NCBI RefSeq assembly: GCF_025717555.1
Contig: NZ_JAJIRP010000006.1
Span: forward strand, 124,243-188,242
Length of the DNA: 64,000 nt
Reading direction: 5' to 3'
DNA from: Paucibacter sp. B2R-40
GTDB lineage: Bacteria; Pseudomonadota; Gammaproteobacteria; Burkholderiales; Burkholderiaceae_C
Shown in pieces: positions 44,587 through 55,500 of this stretch (position 1 is the first letter of the stretch; each line of letters opens with the position of its first letter). Under the pieces are notes generated by a model, which saw only the letters and a program-made list of their open reading frames with translations, did no database searches and was not told the origin of the DNA. A program made the position numbers and the translations under genes.

Positions 44587-46623
44587 ATGAAACTCTTTCG
44601 ACTATTGCCCCTGGCCGCACTGCTGTTGACGGCCGGCTTGGCACAAGCTGCCGCCCCGGCCATCCCAGCGACCTCCGGCCTTGATCTGTCGGGCTTTGAC
44701 AGCAAAGTCCGCCCACAAGACGACCTCTTCCTGGCCGCCAACGGCGCCTGGGTCAGCAAGACCGCGATCCCCGCCGACAAGGCCGAGTACGGCAGCTTTT
44801 ATCAGCTGCGCGACCTGTCCGACAGGCAAGTGCGCGTGATCGTTGAAGCGCTGGCCGCCAATCCAAAGGCGATCCAAGCGAAGGGCGGCGTCGAGCAAAA
44901 AATCGCCGCCTTTTACGGCTCCTACACCGACCTGGCGGCCATCGACAAAGCCGGTTTGAAACCCGCCAAAGCGATGCTGGCCAGCATTGACGCCATCAAG
45001 ACGCCGGCCGACTTGGCGCGCTGGTTGGGTAGCGCTCAAGGCGCCGTCAACACGCCTATGGTGCTGTGGGTGATGCCCGACTTCAAAGAGCCCGGCATCA
45101 ACCGTGCGCTGACCTGGCAAGGCGGCCTGGGCATGCCGGACCGCGACTACTACCTCAAGGACGACGACAAGCTGAGCCAGGCGCGCAAGGCCTATCTGGC
45201 CTATCTCACGACGCTGGCCAAGCTCTCGGGCGAAAAGGCACCTGGAGCGGCGGCCGCCCAAGTGCTGGCACTGGAAAAGCGCATCGCCGAAGCTCATTGG
45301 GACAAGGTCGAGAACCGCAATCCGGTCAAGACCTATAACCCGATGACTGCCGCCGAATTGGCCAAGGCCGCGCCCGGTTTTGACTGGGCCGCCTTCATGG
45401 AAGCCGCGCAACTGCAAGGCGTCGACCGGATCACGGTCTCGCAGCCCAGCACCATGGCGGCGCTGGCCAAGATGAGCACGGAAGTGCCCTTGGCCGATTG
45501 GAAGGCCTATCTGAAGCTGCGCGTGCTGGATGAGAACGCTGAACTGCTGCCCAAGCCCTACCGCGAGGCACGCTTTGCCTTCCACGGCAACGCACTGACG
45601 GGCGCCAAGGAAGAACGGCCGCGCTGGCAAAAAGGCATCGCCGAGGTCAACGGCGCCTTGGGTGAGGCGATCGGGCAGGTCTATGTGGCGCAACATTTCC
45701 CGCCGGCCTACAAGACCCGCATGGTCGAGTTGGTCAGCAATTTGATGAATGCTTACGGAGACTCCATCGACGGTTTGAGCTGGATGACGCCCGCCACCAA
45801 GGCCGCCGCCAAGGACAAGCTGTCCAAGTACATGGTCAAGATTGGCTACCCCGACACCTGGCGTGATTACAGTGCGCTGGAAGTGCGCGAGGGCGACGCC
45901 TTCGGCAACCGTGCACGCTCGGGCCGCTTTGAGTGGGAACGCATCGCCAAGCGCGTCGGCAAGCCGGTCGACCGGGCCGAATGGGGCATGACGCCGCAAA
46001 CCGTCAATGCCTATTACAACCCCTCGATGAACGAGATCGTCTTCCCGGCCGCGATTTTGCAGCCGCCCTTCTTTGATATGGCGGCCGACGACGCGGTCAA
46101 TTACGGCGCCATCGGTGCCGTCATCGGGCATGAGATCAGCCATGGCTTCGATGACCAAGGCAGCCAGTTCGACGGTGACGGCGCCTTGCGCAATTGGTGG
46201 AGCGATGCCGACCGCCAGGCCTTCGAGAAGGTCGGCGCGCAACTGGTCGCGCAGTACGAGAAATATGAGCCGCTGCCAGGCAAAACGCTCAACGGCAAGC
46301 TGACGCTGGGCGAAAACATTGCCGACTTGTCCGGCCTGCAGATCGCCTACAAGGCCTACCGGCACTCACTTGGCGGCAAACCGGCCGCCGTGATCGACGG
46401 CTATACCGGCGAGCAGCGCTTTTTCATGGGCTGGTCGCAAGCCTGGCGCGCCAAGGCACGCGATGAGCGCACCATGCAGAACTTGACCGTGGACCCCCAT
46501 TCACCGGCCAAGTTCCGCGCCAACGGCGCCGCCGTCAATCACGACGGCTTCCACGAGGCCTTCGGCACCAAGCCGGGTGATCAGATGTTCAAGGCGAGCG
46601 AGGAACGCATTCGCATCTGGTAA
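44587..46623 (+). CDS. M13 family metallopeptidase (neprilysin/PepO-like), secreted
   Basis: This is a 678-aa zinc peptidase with a signal peptide (LFRLLPLAALLLTAGLAQAA). Catalytic motifs are VIGHEISHGFDDQG near residue 514 and GENIADLSG (third ligand Glu) near 574. The substrate-binding segment NAYYNPSMNEIVFPAAILQP and the C-terminal HSPAKFRANG...NHDGFHEAF are typical. Length matches bacterial PepO/neprilysin homologues. It degrades oligopeptides in the periplasm. It is monocistronic: a strong hairpin follows and the upstream gene is divergent. Confidence 0.95.
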   Translation: MKLFRLLPLAALLLTAGLAQAAAPAIPATSGLDLSGFDSKVRPQDDLFLAANGAWVSKTAIPADKAEYGSFYQLRDLSDRQVRVIVEALAANPKAIQAKGGVEQKIAAFYGSYTDLAAIDKAGLKPAKAMLASIDAIKTPADLARWLGSAQGAVNTPMVLWVMPDFKEPGINRALTWQGGLGMPDRDYYLKDDDKLSQARKAYLAYLTTLAKLSGEKAPGAAAAQVLALEKRIAEAHWDKVENRNPVKTYNPMTAAELAKAAPGFDWAAFMEAAQLQGVDRITVSQPSTMAALAKMSTEVPLADWKAYLKLRVLDENAELLPKPYREARFAFHGNALTGAKEERPRWQKGIAEVNGALGEAIGQVYVAQHFPPAYKTRMVELVSNLMNAYGDSIDGLSWMTPATKAAAKDKLSKYMVKIGYPDTWRDYSALEVREGDAFGNRARSGRFEWERIAKRVGKPVDRAEWGMTPQTVNAYYNPSMNEIVFPAAILQPPFFDMAADDAVNYGAIGAVIGHEISHGFDDQGSQFDGDGALRNWWSDADRQAFEKVGAQLVAQYEKYEPLPGKTLNGKLTLGENIADLSGLQIAYKAYRHSLGGKPAAVIDGYTGEQRFFMGWSQAWRAKARDERTMQNLTVDPHSPAKFRANGAAVNHDGFHEAFGTKPGDQMFKASEERIRIW

Positions 46624-46647
46624 GTTCTGTTAGGTTCTGGCAAGTTC

Positions 46648-46674
46648 AAACGGGCCCTCTTGCAGGGCCCGTTT
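46648..46674. terminator. Bidirectional hairpin terminator between M13 peptidase and glycosyltransferase genes
   Basis: Perfect 11-bp stem AAACGGGCCCT/AGGGCCCGTTT with a five-base loop between the convergent stops. The terminal TTT/AAA ends allow use in both directions. Confidence 0.8.
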
Positions 46675-46678
46675 CCAT

Positions 46679-47650
46679 TCAAGCCGCTACGGGATGGAGG
46701 CGCTGCTGCACCCTGGCCAAGACCTCATCAGCGCTGAACCATTCGGGATAGCGCTGCATGATCTCGACATTTGGCCCCCAGGGCGCCCACAGCGCCAGCG
46801 GGGTCGGCCCGATGACACTGAGCAGCGGCGCGCCGACAGCCGCCGCCATATGGGCTGGGCCGGTGTCATTCGAGACCACCAGCCGGGCGCGGGCCAGCAA
46901 GGCGTTGTAGACGCCCAGGCCGACGCCTTCAAGGCGCAGCGCTGTGCCGTAGATGCGCCGCCCTCCCTCGACCTCATTGGGCCCCGGGCAGATCAGCACT
47001 TGCTGGCCGCTGGCCACCAGCCGCTCGACAAAGGCCGGAAAATGCGGCCAGGTTTTGTCGACCATTGCTATCGTGTCATTGGCAAACGGGCATACCAATA
47101 CGAAGCCGGGCCGGATGCCCTGCTGCTCCAGCAAGGCATCGGCCTGCGCATATTGGGCAGCACTGACCTTGAAATCAATCGAAGCCGGCGGCGATTCGCT
47201 GATGCCGAGGAAAGCACAACTCAGATCCCAATAGCTGCGCAAGGTATGGACCTGCATATCGATGGGATGGCTGCGCGCCAGCAGCCAACTGCGCCCATCA
47301 CCGGCATAGCCCTCGGCTCGCAGGCCGGCCAAGCGCATATCCAGCGCGGCCGAGATAGCACCGGGAAATACCAAGGCATTTGAGCGGCGATCAAAGTCGG
47401 GGTCGAGGCGCCTCGCCTCACAGCGCAACTGGCGCAACTGCTTGATCCGATCACCCAGCTTCTTGGGTCGCACATGCACCGGCCAGCCTTCGGCGGCGAA
47501 CAGATCCGGCGCCCAGCCCTTGCCGACCAATTGCAGCTGATAGCCATGGCGCTCCAGCAGGCGCAGCGCCGGCAGGCCGAGTACCGTATCGCCGACAAAG
47601 TTGCGCAGACGCACAATCAATGGGCGCGGCCCATTTGTCTTGACTATCAT
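46679..47650 (-). CDS. Glycosyltransferase family 9 (heptosyltransferase-like)
   Basis: This is a 323-aa GT-B fold transferase related to LPS heptosyltransferases (WaaC/WaaF/RfaQ). The N-terminus PLIVRLRNFVGDTVLGLPALRLL and the donor-site region VVSNDTGPAHMAAAVGAPLLS followed by SVIGPTPLALWAPWGP are the GT9 hallmarks. It probably adds a heptose or other sugar to lipopolysaccharide core at the inner membrane. It is transcribed divergently from a DUF4254 gene with only about 70 bp between starts. The two are likely controlled together. Confidence 0.92.
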   Translation of the reverse strand: MIVKTNGPRPLIVRLRNFVGDTVLGLPALRLLERHGYQLQLVGKGWAPDLFAAEGWPVHVRPKKLGDRIKQLRQLRCEARRLDPDFDRRSNALVFPGAISAALDMRLAGLRAEGYAGDGRSWLLARSHPIDMQVHTLRSYWDLSCAFLGISESPPASIDFKVSAAQYAQADALLEQQGIRPGFVLVCPFANDTIAMVDKTWPHFPAFVERLVASGQQVLICPGPNEVEGGRRIYGTALRLEGVGLGVYNALLARARLVVSNDTGPAHMAAAVGAPLLSVIGPTPLALWAPWGPNVEIMQRYPEWFSADEVLARVQQRLHPVAA

Positions 47651-47721
47651 TGCGAATACTCCCGGTTATGCTCTGCGGCGGCATTCTGCCATTGCACCCA
47701 ATGCCCACTCTCGAGAACCTT

Positions 47722-48378
47722 ATGCCCTCTGCTGCCCAAGCCCTGATTGCTTTGCCCACCGCGCGCGAAATCATTGCGCTGCAAACGCTGGCACTGGAAC
47801 AGGGCTTGCCGGCCACGCCGCCCGTCGCCGACGACCTGCTCGGCTGGATCAGCGTCAACCATTTCTACAACGCCAGCCTCTGGGCCGAGGAAGATTTGGC
47901 CCGGCGCCAGCAGGCCCAGGACGCCGACATCGTCGCCAACAAACGCGCCATTGACCGCTTCAACCAAGCGCGCAATGACGCCATCGAACGCATCGATGAA
48001 TTCTTGCTCAGCGCCTTGGGCCTGGTCGACCCCGCCAGCCTTGGCAGCCCGACGCCGCGCTCGACGCAGGGTGCTGGCGCCAGGCTCAATAGCGAGACCG
48101 CCGGCAGCATGGTGGACCGCATGTCCATCATGTCTTTGAAGGTCGAGGCGATGCGCTTGCAGACCCTACGCAGCGATGTTGACGAGGAACACCGCACCTT
48201 GTGCAGCGAACGCCTCGCCCGCCTGCACCAACAGCGCAGCGATCTGGGCGACTGCTTTGATGCCTTGCTGGCCGATTCACTCGCTGGCCGCGCCTACTTC
48301 AAGGTCTACCGCCAATTCAAGATGTACAACGACCCGCGCCTCAATCCCGCGCTGGTGGCGGAAAAGTCAAAGGGCTAG
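47722..48378 (+). CDS. DUF4254 domain protein
   Basis: This is a 218-aa mainly helical protein with no signal peptide. Characteristic segments are WISVNHFYNASLWAEEDLAR, ANKRAIDRFNQARNDAIERI, the MVDRMSIMSLKVEAM helix and a C-terminal YRQFKMYNDPRLNP. These match the DUF4254 family as I remember it, which often sits beside LPS or capsule glycosyltransferases. ATG 47722 follows GAGAA; ATG 47701 or 47650 would extend it and the latter meets the divergent gene. A role in surface polysaccharide assembly is inferred from the divergent heptosyltransferase-like gene only. Confidence 0.8.
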   Translation: MPSAAQALIALPTAREIIALQTLALEQGLPATPPVADDLLGWISVNHFYNASLWAEEDLARRQQAQDADIVANKRAIDRFNQARNDAIERIDEFLLSALGLVDPASLGSPTPRSTQGAGARLNSETAGSMVDRMSIMSLKVEAMRLQTLRSDVDEEHRTLCSERLARLHQQRSDLGDCFDALLADSLAGRAYFKVYRQFKMYNDPRLNPALVAEKSKG

Positions 48379-49439
48379 AACAGCTCCATCGCACTGAGTT
48401 GCGCCTGCTCGCTCATCTTGCCGGCCGAGACCAACTCGGCATGGCTATGCACTTGGTTGCGGCCCGAATCCTTGGCGTGATAGACGGCTTTGTCAGCGCG
48501 CTCGAACGCCGAGGCCGGCGAATCCTCGATACGTACCTGCGTGAAGCCAATGCTGACGGTGATGCGGCCAATTTGCGGGAAGGCGTATTGCTCGGTATTG
48601 AGGCGTAGGCGCTCGAAGGCATGGGCCGCGTCTAACTCGTCTTCGCAGCGCATCAAGACCACGAACTCCTCGCCGCCAAAGCGGTAAAGCAGGTCATGAA
48701 AGCGAAAGCTGCTGCGCATCAGGCGCGACAACAAGAGCAAAACCTCGTCACCGATCAAATGGCCAAAGCGGTCATTGACCTGCTTGAAGTGGTCGATATC
48801 GATGACACCTAAAAAGTAGCGAGGGCTGCTGCTCTCATGCCGCCGTCCATCATCGGTGTCGGCCAGGATTGCCCGCGCCGGCAACTCGCTGACGGCTTTC
48901 AGAAAACTGTCCTCGAAGGTCTTGCGGTTGAGCAGGCCGGTCAAGGTGTCGCGCTCGCTGTAGTCGAGCAGGCCCTGAAAGTTATGATAAATCCGCAGCA
49001 CGCTGCTGACCATGCGCTGCGCCTTCGGACTCATGCGCTCCGCCGAAATAACTTCCAAGACCCCCACCACCTCACGATCGGTGGCAATAGGAAACAAGCT
49101 GATGAATTGCGCGGCAATCTCACCCACGGCCGCCGTTTCGCCCTGCACCACAGCGCGGCTGTGCATGCAGTCCAGGCGCTGCGGGTAGTCTTGCAGCAAG
49201 GGCAAGCCTGCCGGGTCGGACCACAGCGGGTCAGCGGTGGCCACCGCATCATCGGCATTCAGCCGCGCCCGGGTCAACCAGCGCTGTTCAGTGGCAGAGT
49301 CACCCACAGCCACGCAACGATAAATCGCCACGGACAAAGGCTCCAGCAGGTCACGCAGCGCCGACACCAGGGTCACATCCATGACATCCCGGTCCCGGAA
49401 GCCGGTCATTTCGGCCAGATGATCAACGACTTCGGACAT
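48375..49439 (-). CDS. GAF-GGDEF diguanylate cyclase
   Basis: This is a 354-aa cytoplasmic protein that makes cyclic di-GMP from two GTP. An N-terminal GAF-like sensor (about residues 10-160, with LFPIATDREVVGVLEVIS) precedes a complete GGDEF domain: DTLTGLLNRKTFE, VIDIDHFKQVNDRFGH and RFGGEEFVVLM near 253. The product-inhibition I-site RFHD lies five residues before GGEEF, so feedback control is expected. It is co-oriented with and 99 bp downstream of chpA and may be transcribed with the Pil-Chp operon. Its stop overlaps the end of the convergent DUF4254 gene by four bases. Confidence 0.94.
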   Translation of the reverse strand: MSEVVDHLAEMTGFRDRDVMDVTLVSALRDLLEPLSVAIYRCVAVGDSATEQRWLTRARLNADDAVATADPLWSDPAGLPLLQDYPQRLDCMHSRAVVQGETAAVGEIAAQFISLFPIATDREVVGVLEVISAERMSPKAQRMVSSVLRIYHNFQGLLDYSERDTLTGLLNRKTFEDSFLKAVSELPARAILADTDDGRRHESSSPRYFLGVIDIDHFKQVNDRFGHLIGDEVLLLLSRLMRSSFRFHDLLYRFGGEEFVVLMRCEDELDAAHAFERLRLNTEQYAFPQIGRITVSIGFTQVRIEDSPASAFERADKAVYHAKDSGRNQVHSHAELVSAGKMSEQAQLSAMELF

Positions 49440-49538
49440 TTTTTTGACTCACCCCATTGCAGGGGTTCGAGTTGTTTTCGTTTGCTTTTTAGGGTCCTAG
49501 CTGGTGATAGCCGGCCCAAGCCTCTTCACCCCATATTG

Positions 49539-52500
49539 CTAGATAGATTGCGGCGGCACGTGCTCGGCCGCAAATTGTGACGAAGTGTATCCAGCAATCA
49601 ATGACAAAAGTAATTCTTCGTCATAGGGCTTGCCCAGGTAATGGTTGACCCCTAGCTGTTCGGCGTAGTCGCGATGTTTTTGCGCGATTCTGGAGGTGAT
49701 CATCACCACCGGCAGGCCGGCCAGACGCGGATCGGCCCGCATATTGCGGACCAGGTCAAAGCCGTCCATGCGCGGCATCTCGATGTCGGACAAGACCATG
49801 GCCGGCAATTCCTCGGCGGCCAGGCACTCCATCGCGTCCAGACCATCTTTGGCCAACTGGACCCGGTAACCCTCGCGTTCCAGCAAACGCTGGGTGACGC
49901 GGCGCACTGTCAACGAGTCGTCAACCACCAGCACCAGCGGCGCCAACACATGTTCGGCCTCGACCGGTATGGCCTGGTCAACTTCAGCACCCGGCTCCAG
50001 CTGCTGGCGCAACAAGGCCAGGCGCTGCTGCGCGGCCACACCGTACCAAGTCGACAGTGCAACCGGGTTGTAGATCAGAGCGACCTCGCCAGAGGCCAGC
50101 AGGCTGATACCAGCCAGACCCGGCACCCGGCTCAGCTGTGGCCCCAGGTTCTTGACCACCACTTCCTGATTGCCCAAGACTTCGTCGATGTGCAGGGCGA
50201 TGCGCTGCTGCGCGCTGCGCACCAAGACAACCGACATATTTTTGCCATGGCCATGGCCTCGTCCGGCCAAGCCTAGCAAACCGCCCAGCCAGTAAAAGGG
50301 CAAGGCCTCGCCGCCAAACTGCAGCGTGCCGCTGGCGTAAGCAGCCTCGACCTGCTCGGTCGGCACGCGCTGCAAGGAATCCATCAAACCGGCCGGCACC
50401 GCCACCACCTGCTCGCCGCAGCGCAAAAGTACCACTTGCGTCAGCGCCGTGGTCAGCGGCAGGCGCAACTTGAAAGCGGTGCCTTGGCCGGAGACCGAAC
50501 TGGTCTCGATCGAACCGCCCAGCGTGCTGACTTCGGCCCGCACCACATCCATGCCTACGCCCCGGCCGGACAGCTCGGTCACCTGCGCAGCGGTGGAAAA
50601 ACCGGGCGTGAAAATCAGCTGCATCAGGGCGGCCTCATCGAGCACGCCCGCCTTGCCCTCTTGCAGCAAACCCAGATGGAGACCGCGCGCACGGATGCGC
50701 TCCAGATTCAAGCCCGCCCCGTCATCGCTGAAATTCAGCAAGACCTCGTTGCCTTCTTGGCTGACCGTCAGGCGCAGCGTGCCGATCGGGTCTTTGCCCA
50801 TGGCTATGCGCGCCTCGGCCGGCTCAATGCCATGGCTGACGCTATTGCGCAGCAGATGCTCAAATGCGCCCGCCATGCGCTCCAGCACGCTGCGGTCAAG
50901 CTCGGTCTGCGCGCCGACAATCTCCAGCCGTGCTTGCCGCCCAGCGTCGCGCGCGGCTTGGCGCACGACCCTGTGCAGACGCTCGGCCAAGCTCTCAAAC
51001 TCAACCATGCGGGTGCGCAGCAAATCGTCTTGCAACTCTCGCGTCAGGCGAGACTGTGCGGCCAGCTCATCCTCACCTAACTGCACATTGCGCTGCAAAG
51101 CACGCTGCACGGTGGCCACGTCGCCGACCGACTCGGCCATCATTCGTGTCAACTCTTGGAAGCGCGTATAGCGGTCAAACTCCAGCGGGTCAAAGTCGGC
51201 TGAGCCGGCCTTGGCCTGGCGCAGTTCTTGTTGGCCGCCCAGCTGCGATTCGGCCTGCAACTCCAGCTCGCGCAGTTGCGAGCGCAAGCGGCCCAAGTTG
51301 TCATCCAGATCCAGCAAGCTGCCCTTCATCTGCGCCAACTCGGACTCCAGCCGTGCGCGTCGGATGCTGACCTCGCCGGCCTGTGCGGCCATGCGCTCCA
51401 GCAAGCTGCCGCGCACCCGAACCAGGGCCTGCAGGCCGGTAGCGGCCGCCTCAGTGCCCTCATCCTGCGGCGACGCGGTGAAACGCGACCAATCGATTTG
51501 GGGTCCGCCCGCCACGGGCTGCGTCGGCGAGGCTGGGCTAGATGCCGGCGCCTCCACCAACAGCGCCGGCGCCACAGCTTCGGCAGCAAGCTCGGCCAAG
51601 GACTCGGCAACAGCTTCAGAAACAGGTGCGGCCTCAGCTTCGACACTGGGCTCAGTGCTTGGCGCTGCACTCGGCTCGACCAGGGGCTCGACGATTGGCT
51701 CTGCCAGGGCTTCGACAACAGGCGGCACGACGGCCAACGAAGCCGGGGCCGGCGCTGCGACGCCCAATTGCTCAAAACTGACTTCAAGCGCGTCTGCACC
51801 GGCCTGCAAACCCAGCAAGTCGGCGGGCAAGGGCAAGCCGTTGGCGACAGCTCGCTCAAGGGCCGATTCCAAGGCATGCGCCTGCTCCCCCAAGCGCATT
51901 GCGCCGGTCAGGCGTGCGCCGCCCTTGAGTGTGTGCAACGCCCGCATACAGGCCGAGGCGCAACGCAAATCGCTGGGCTTGGCCACCCACTCACGCAAGG
52001 CGGCATGCAGATCACGCAGCAGGTCGCGTGCTTCCTCTTCGAAGATCGGCAACAACACCGGGTCGATCTCGTCGGGCAAACCGGGCTCGACCTCATCGGC
52101 GTCCGCCGACGGCGTCAGGGCGGTACCAAACTCAAGGGCTTCAAGCGTTTCAACCGTCTCAAGCGCTGCAGACGCGGCGCCCGGTCGCGAGTCGCGCCAA
52201 TGCTTGCCATCGTCCTCAAGATCACTCAACTCGCCGAAGCGGCTGTTCGGCTCAAGATTGGGCTCATAAGCGCGCAATTGCGCCAGCGTGTCGGGGTCAA
52301 AAGTCTTCAGGAAACCGGCCGCAAATTGATGCAGCAACTGGCGCACTTGATCGGCCGCGCCGACAAACAACTGCGCCTCGGCCTCGCTATAGCGGCTGGC
52401 ACGCCCGGCGCGGCCCAGGGCATGCTCCATCGCGCGCGTCAAGGTGGCCAAATCGTCAAACTTAACGGCAGCGGCGCTGCCCGACAGCGCGTGCGCCAAG

Positions 52501-55500
52501 GCCTCGCAATTGGCCGGCACCGGCCGGTTCAACTCCAAAGCCCATTCGGCCAGACTGGTGGCCAACCGGCGCGACAACTCATCGGCCTCGTTGAGGAAGA
52601 TATTGAACAGCTCCAGCTTGACCGGCAAATTGCCAATCATTTTGAACTGCTCGTCCAGCGACTCGTCCAGCAGGCCAGCTTCGGACAAGAGCTCCGGCTC
52701 GACCTGAGTCTCCGGCGGCGGCTCGTCAACGGCACGCCCGCCTTTGACCAAGACCGGTTCAAAGGCCGCGCGCACCGGTGTGCGGGCAATGATGGGCTCG
52801 GCTGTCCCTTCTGCTTCTGCTTCTGCTTCTGCTTCTGCTTCCGTTGCCGCGTCTATATGAGCGTCAGCAACCGGCTCCACAGGCACCAAGGGCAGCGGCG
52901 TACTGGCCACGAAAAGCTGCTGCTCGATTTCCTCACCCAGGTCCAGCCTGAGCTCAAACTCGGGCAACTCAAATACAGGCGCAGCTTGCTCAAGCGCTTC
53001 ACTGGGCAAGTGGAGTTCAAAGGGCAATTCTTCGGCCGCGATCTCCTGATCCAAGTCGGCCGGCTCAGCTGGCGCAGCTGACTCACCTGACACTTGGGCC
53101 AAATCTGGCAGCAAGGTTTCAGCGTGCTCCAAGTCCTCCAGCTCTTGCAGTTCCGGCAGCTCGCGCAAATCCAGCAGTTCCAAGGATTCAAGCGCTGCTG
53201 GCGCGAGATCCAGCGGCGCAATTTCGACTGAAGTGGCCGGCCATTCCGTCGCGGGAACCTGGACCGCCGGCGAGGCCGCAGCGCCCAGGCGCAAAGCATC
53301 GGCCGCATGGCGCAAATGCTCGGACAAATGCGAAACCGGCTGCTGTGCAGCGATCTGCGCACACCAAGCACCGAGGTAGTCCAAAGCCTCATTGGTGAAA
53401 CTCAGCAGGGCCGCGTCACCTGTGGGCACGGCCTCGGCCAAACGAGCGTTGTACAACTGCTCACAGGCCCATGCACCTTCACCGAAGGCGTCCATGCCAA
53501 CCATGCGAGCGCTGCCCTTGAGCGTGTGAAAGGCGCGCCGCAAGACTGTTAAGGCTTCCCGCTCGCTCGGCGCTTCTTGCAAAGTCGCCAGCGCTGCGCG
53601 AGCGTTGGCCAAGACCTCGGTCGCCTCTTCCAGGAAGATCTCTTGCATCTCCGGGTCATGCGGCACCGCCGACGCAGCAGCTGCAGCCGGCGCTGGCAGC
53701 TCCTGCACTACGGCCAGCGCCGGCAATGTTGGCTCGGGCGCTCGACTGACAGGCTGTTCGGGCGGCAATTCAAGGGCAAAGTCGAGCACCGGCAAGTCGG
53801 CTTGCACAGGCGCTGCTGCCGCCACGGGAGCGGGCACCGAAGGGACCGCGGGCACGGGTACAACAGCGGCCGCAGCGGCGGCCCCAAGCTCGACCACATC
53901 ATGCGCCGGCAACAGCGGCGGCGGGCTCAGTGGAGGTACCTGGTTAGCGCCACTGCGTCGGCCCATGACAGGATTGAGCCGCCCACTGGCTTCGTCGAAT
54001 ACGAACATGCGCTTGGCCAGTTGCGGCTGCACGCTCAACATATCGATCAAGAATCCCAAGGCACCCAGGTTATTGGCCAGCCGGTCGAACAACTCTCGCG
54101 GCCCGCCACGTTCGACATCAACCTCGGTATTGGCCAACTCGTCGACCTCGTCGCGCATGCGCAAACAAGCCAGCGAGGCTTGATCCAGACCCAGCACCGT
54201 CAACACGCCCCGCATTGCCTGCAACTGCCCCGGCACCGGGATCAGCCGCTCACGCTGGCTGGGGTCACGGAAATACTCGTCCGCCTGGCGCTCAATCTCG
54301 GACAGGTTGACACGCAACTCCTGAACCACGCTGCCCAAGGTCTGACGATCCGAGACCCGGCGGTAAAGATCCTCCATCCAGGCTTCCAGCGGCTCGGGCT
54401 CACCGCCCCGCGCCACCGACTCGATACGGCCCGCCAGCCGGCGCACACGTTCGGCCTGCTCGGGTTGATCGAAAGCAGCGTCATCCAACGCCGCCTCGAC
54501 ATAAAGCAAGCTGGTCGCGACCTCCATCGCCAAGGCCGGCGGTGGCGGAGCTTCCGAGCGCAGGGTCGCAACCACAGCGCGCTGCAGCGACTCGGCCAGG
54601 ACCTCGCCGCTGGGGAAGAGCTTTTGCAGCGATTCGGCCAAGGCGACAAACTGCTCGTTCAAGGCGTTGGCACGTTGGCTATCACCCTCGGCCGCACTGC
54701 CCCAAGAATCCTTGGCCGACACCACCCGGCGGCGTGCCTGAGTCACCCAAGCCGGGTCAATATGGCCCAGCGTCTGGTCCTCATAGTCACCCGCGGCGAC
54801 GTCCAAGAGCCCGTAACTGGCCAAGGCCGCCTGCAAACGCGGGGCCGACTGCGCCAGCGCCAGCGTGCTACTTTGGGCGCAAAAGAACAGCAGGTCTTGC
54901 GCCAGGCGTTCGTTCACACCCGCATCGCCTTGCGCCACGGCGCGCATTTGCGACAGTAGTCGCGAGCCCAGTCGCTTGACCAAGGCATCGACCTCCAGCA
55001 AGCCCAGCGCCTGCGCCTCGAACATCGCGGCGGCCAGCTGCCACAAGGTTTTGGAACGCGGCGCGTCTAGACCCATGGCCAGGCCTGCGCTGAGTTCACT
55101 CAGGCTGCGTGCATGCTCGGCGCTCGGAGCCCGCATATGTTTGAGCAAGGCGGCCTCAAAGGCCGGCCGCACCGTCGCCGCCGGCAAGGCTTGAACGCGA
55201 GCATCCGGCGGCAGATGACGCCAGCTCCATTCAAACTGCCACAGATCGGCCGGGTGAATGCGCTCCGCGCCATTCATCGCCTGCAAGTCCCGGTAGGCCG
55301 GGAACAGACTCAAGGTCGACACGGGGCTCGCGGTCTGGCTTGGCAATGGGCTCGCTGTCGAACCACCGGCCAACATCCGCGCGATCAAAGACAGCAAAGC
55401 AAAGTCGGCACGTTCGATTGTTTCAACCCGCGCCAAGTCAATCTTGGCAGGCGCTTCAGCCAAGGTCGCCACAGCCTGCTCAGCGGCCCTCAGAACCAGG

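Noticed and set aside
44602-46365. Reverse-strand open frame (587 codons) opposite the M13 peptidase gene
   Set aside because: Same reason: shadow of a gene with intact HEISH and GENIAD motifs.
51228-54959. Forward-strand open frames of 617 and 460 codons opposite chpA (51228-53081 and 53577-54959)
   Set aside because: Low-complexity Arg/Gln/His/Gly-rich translations lying wholly within the chpA coding frame.
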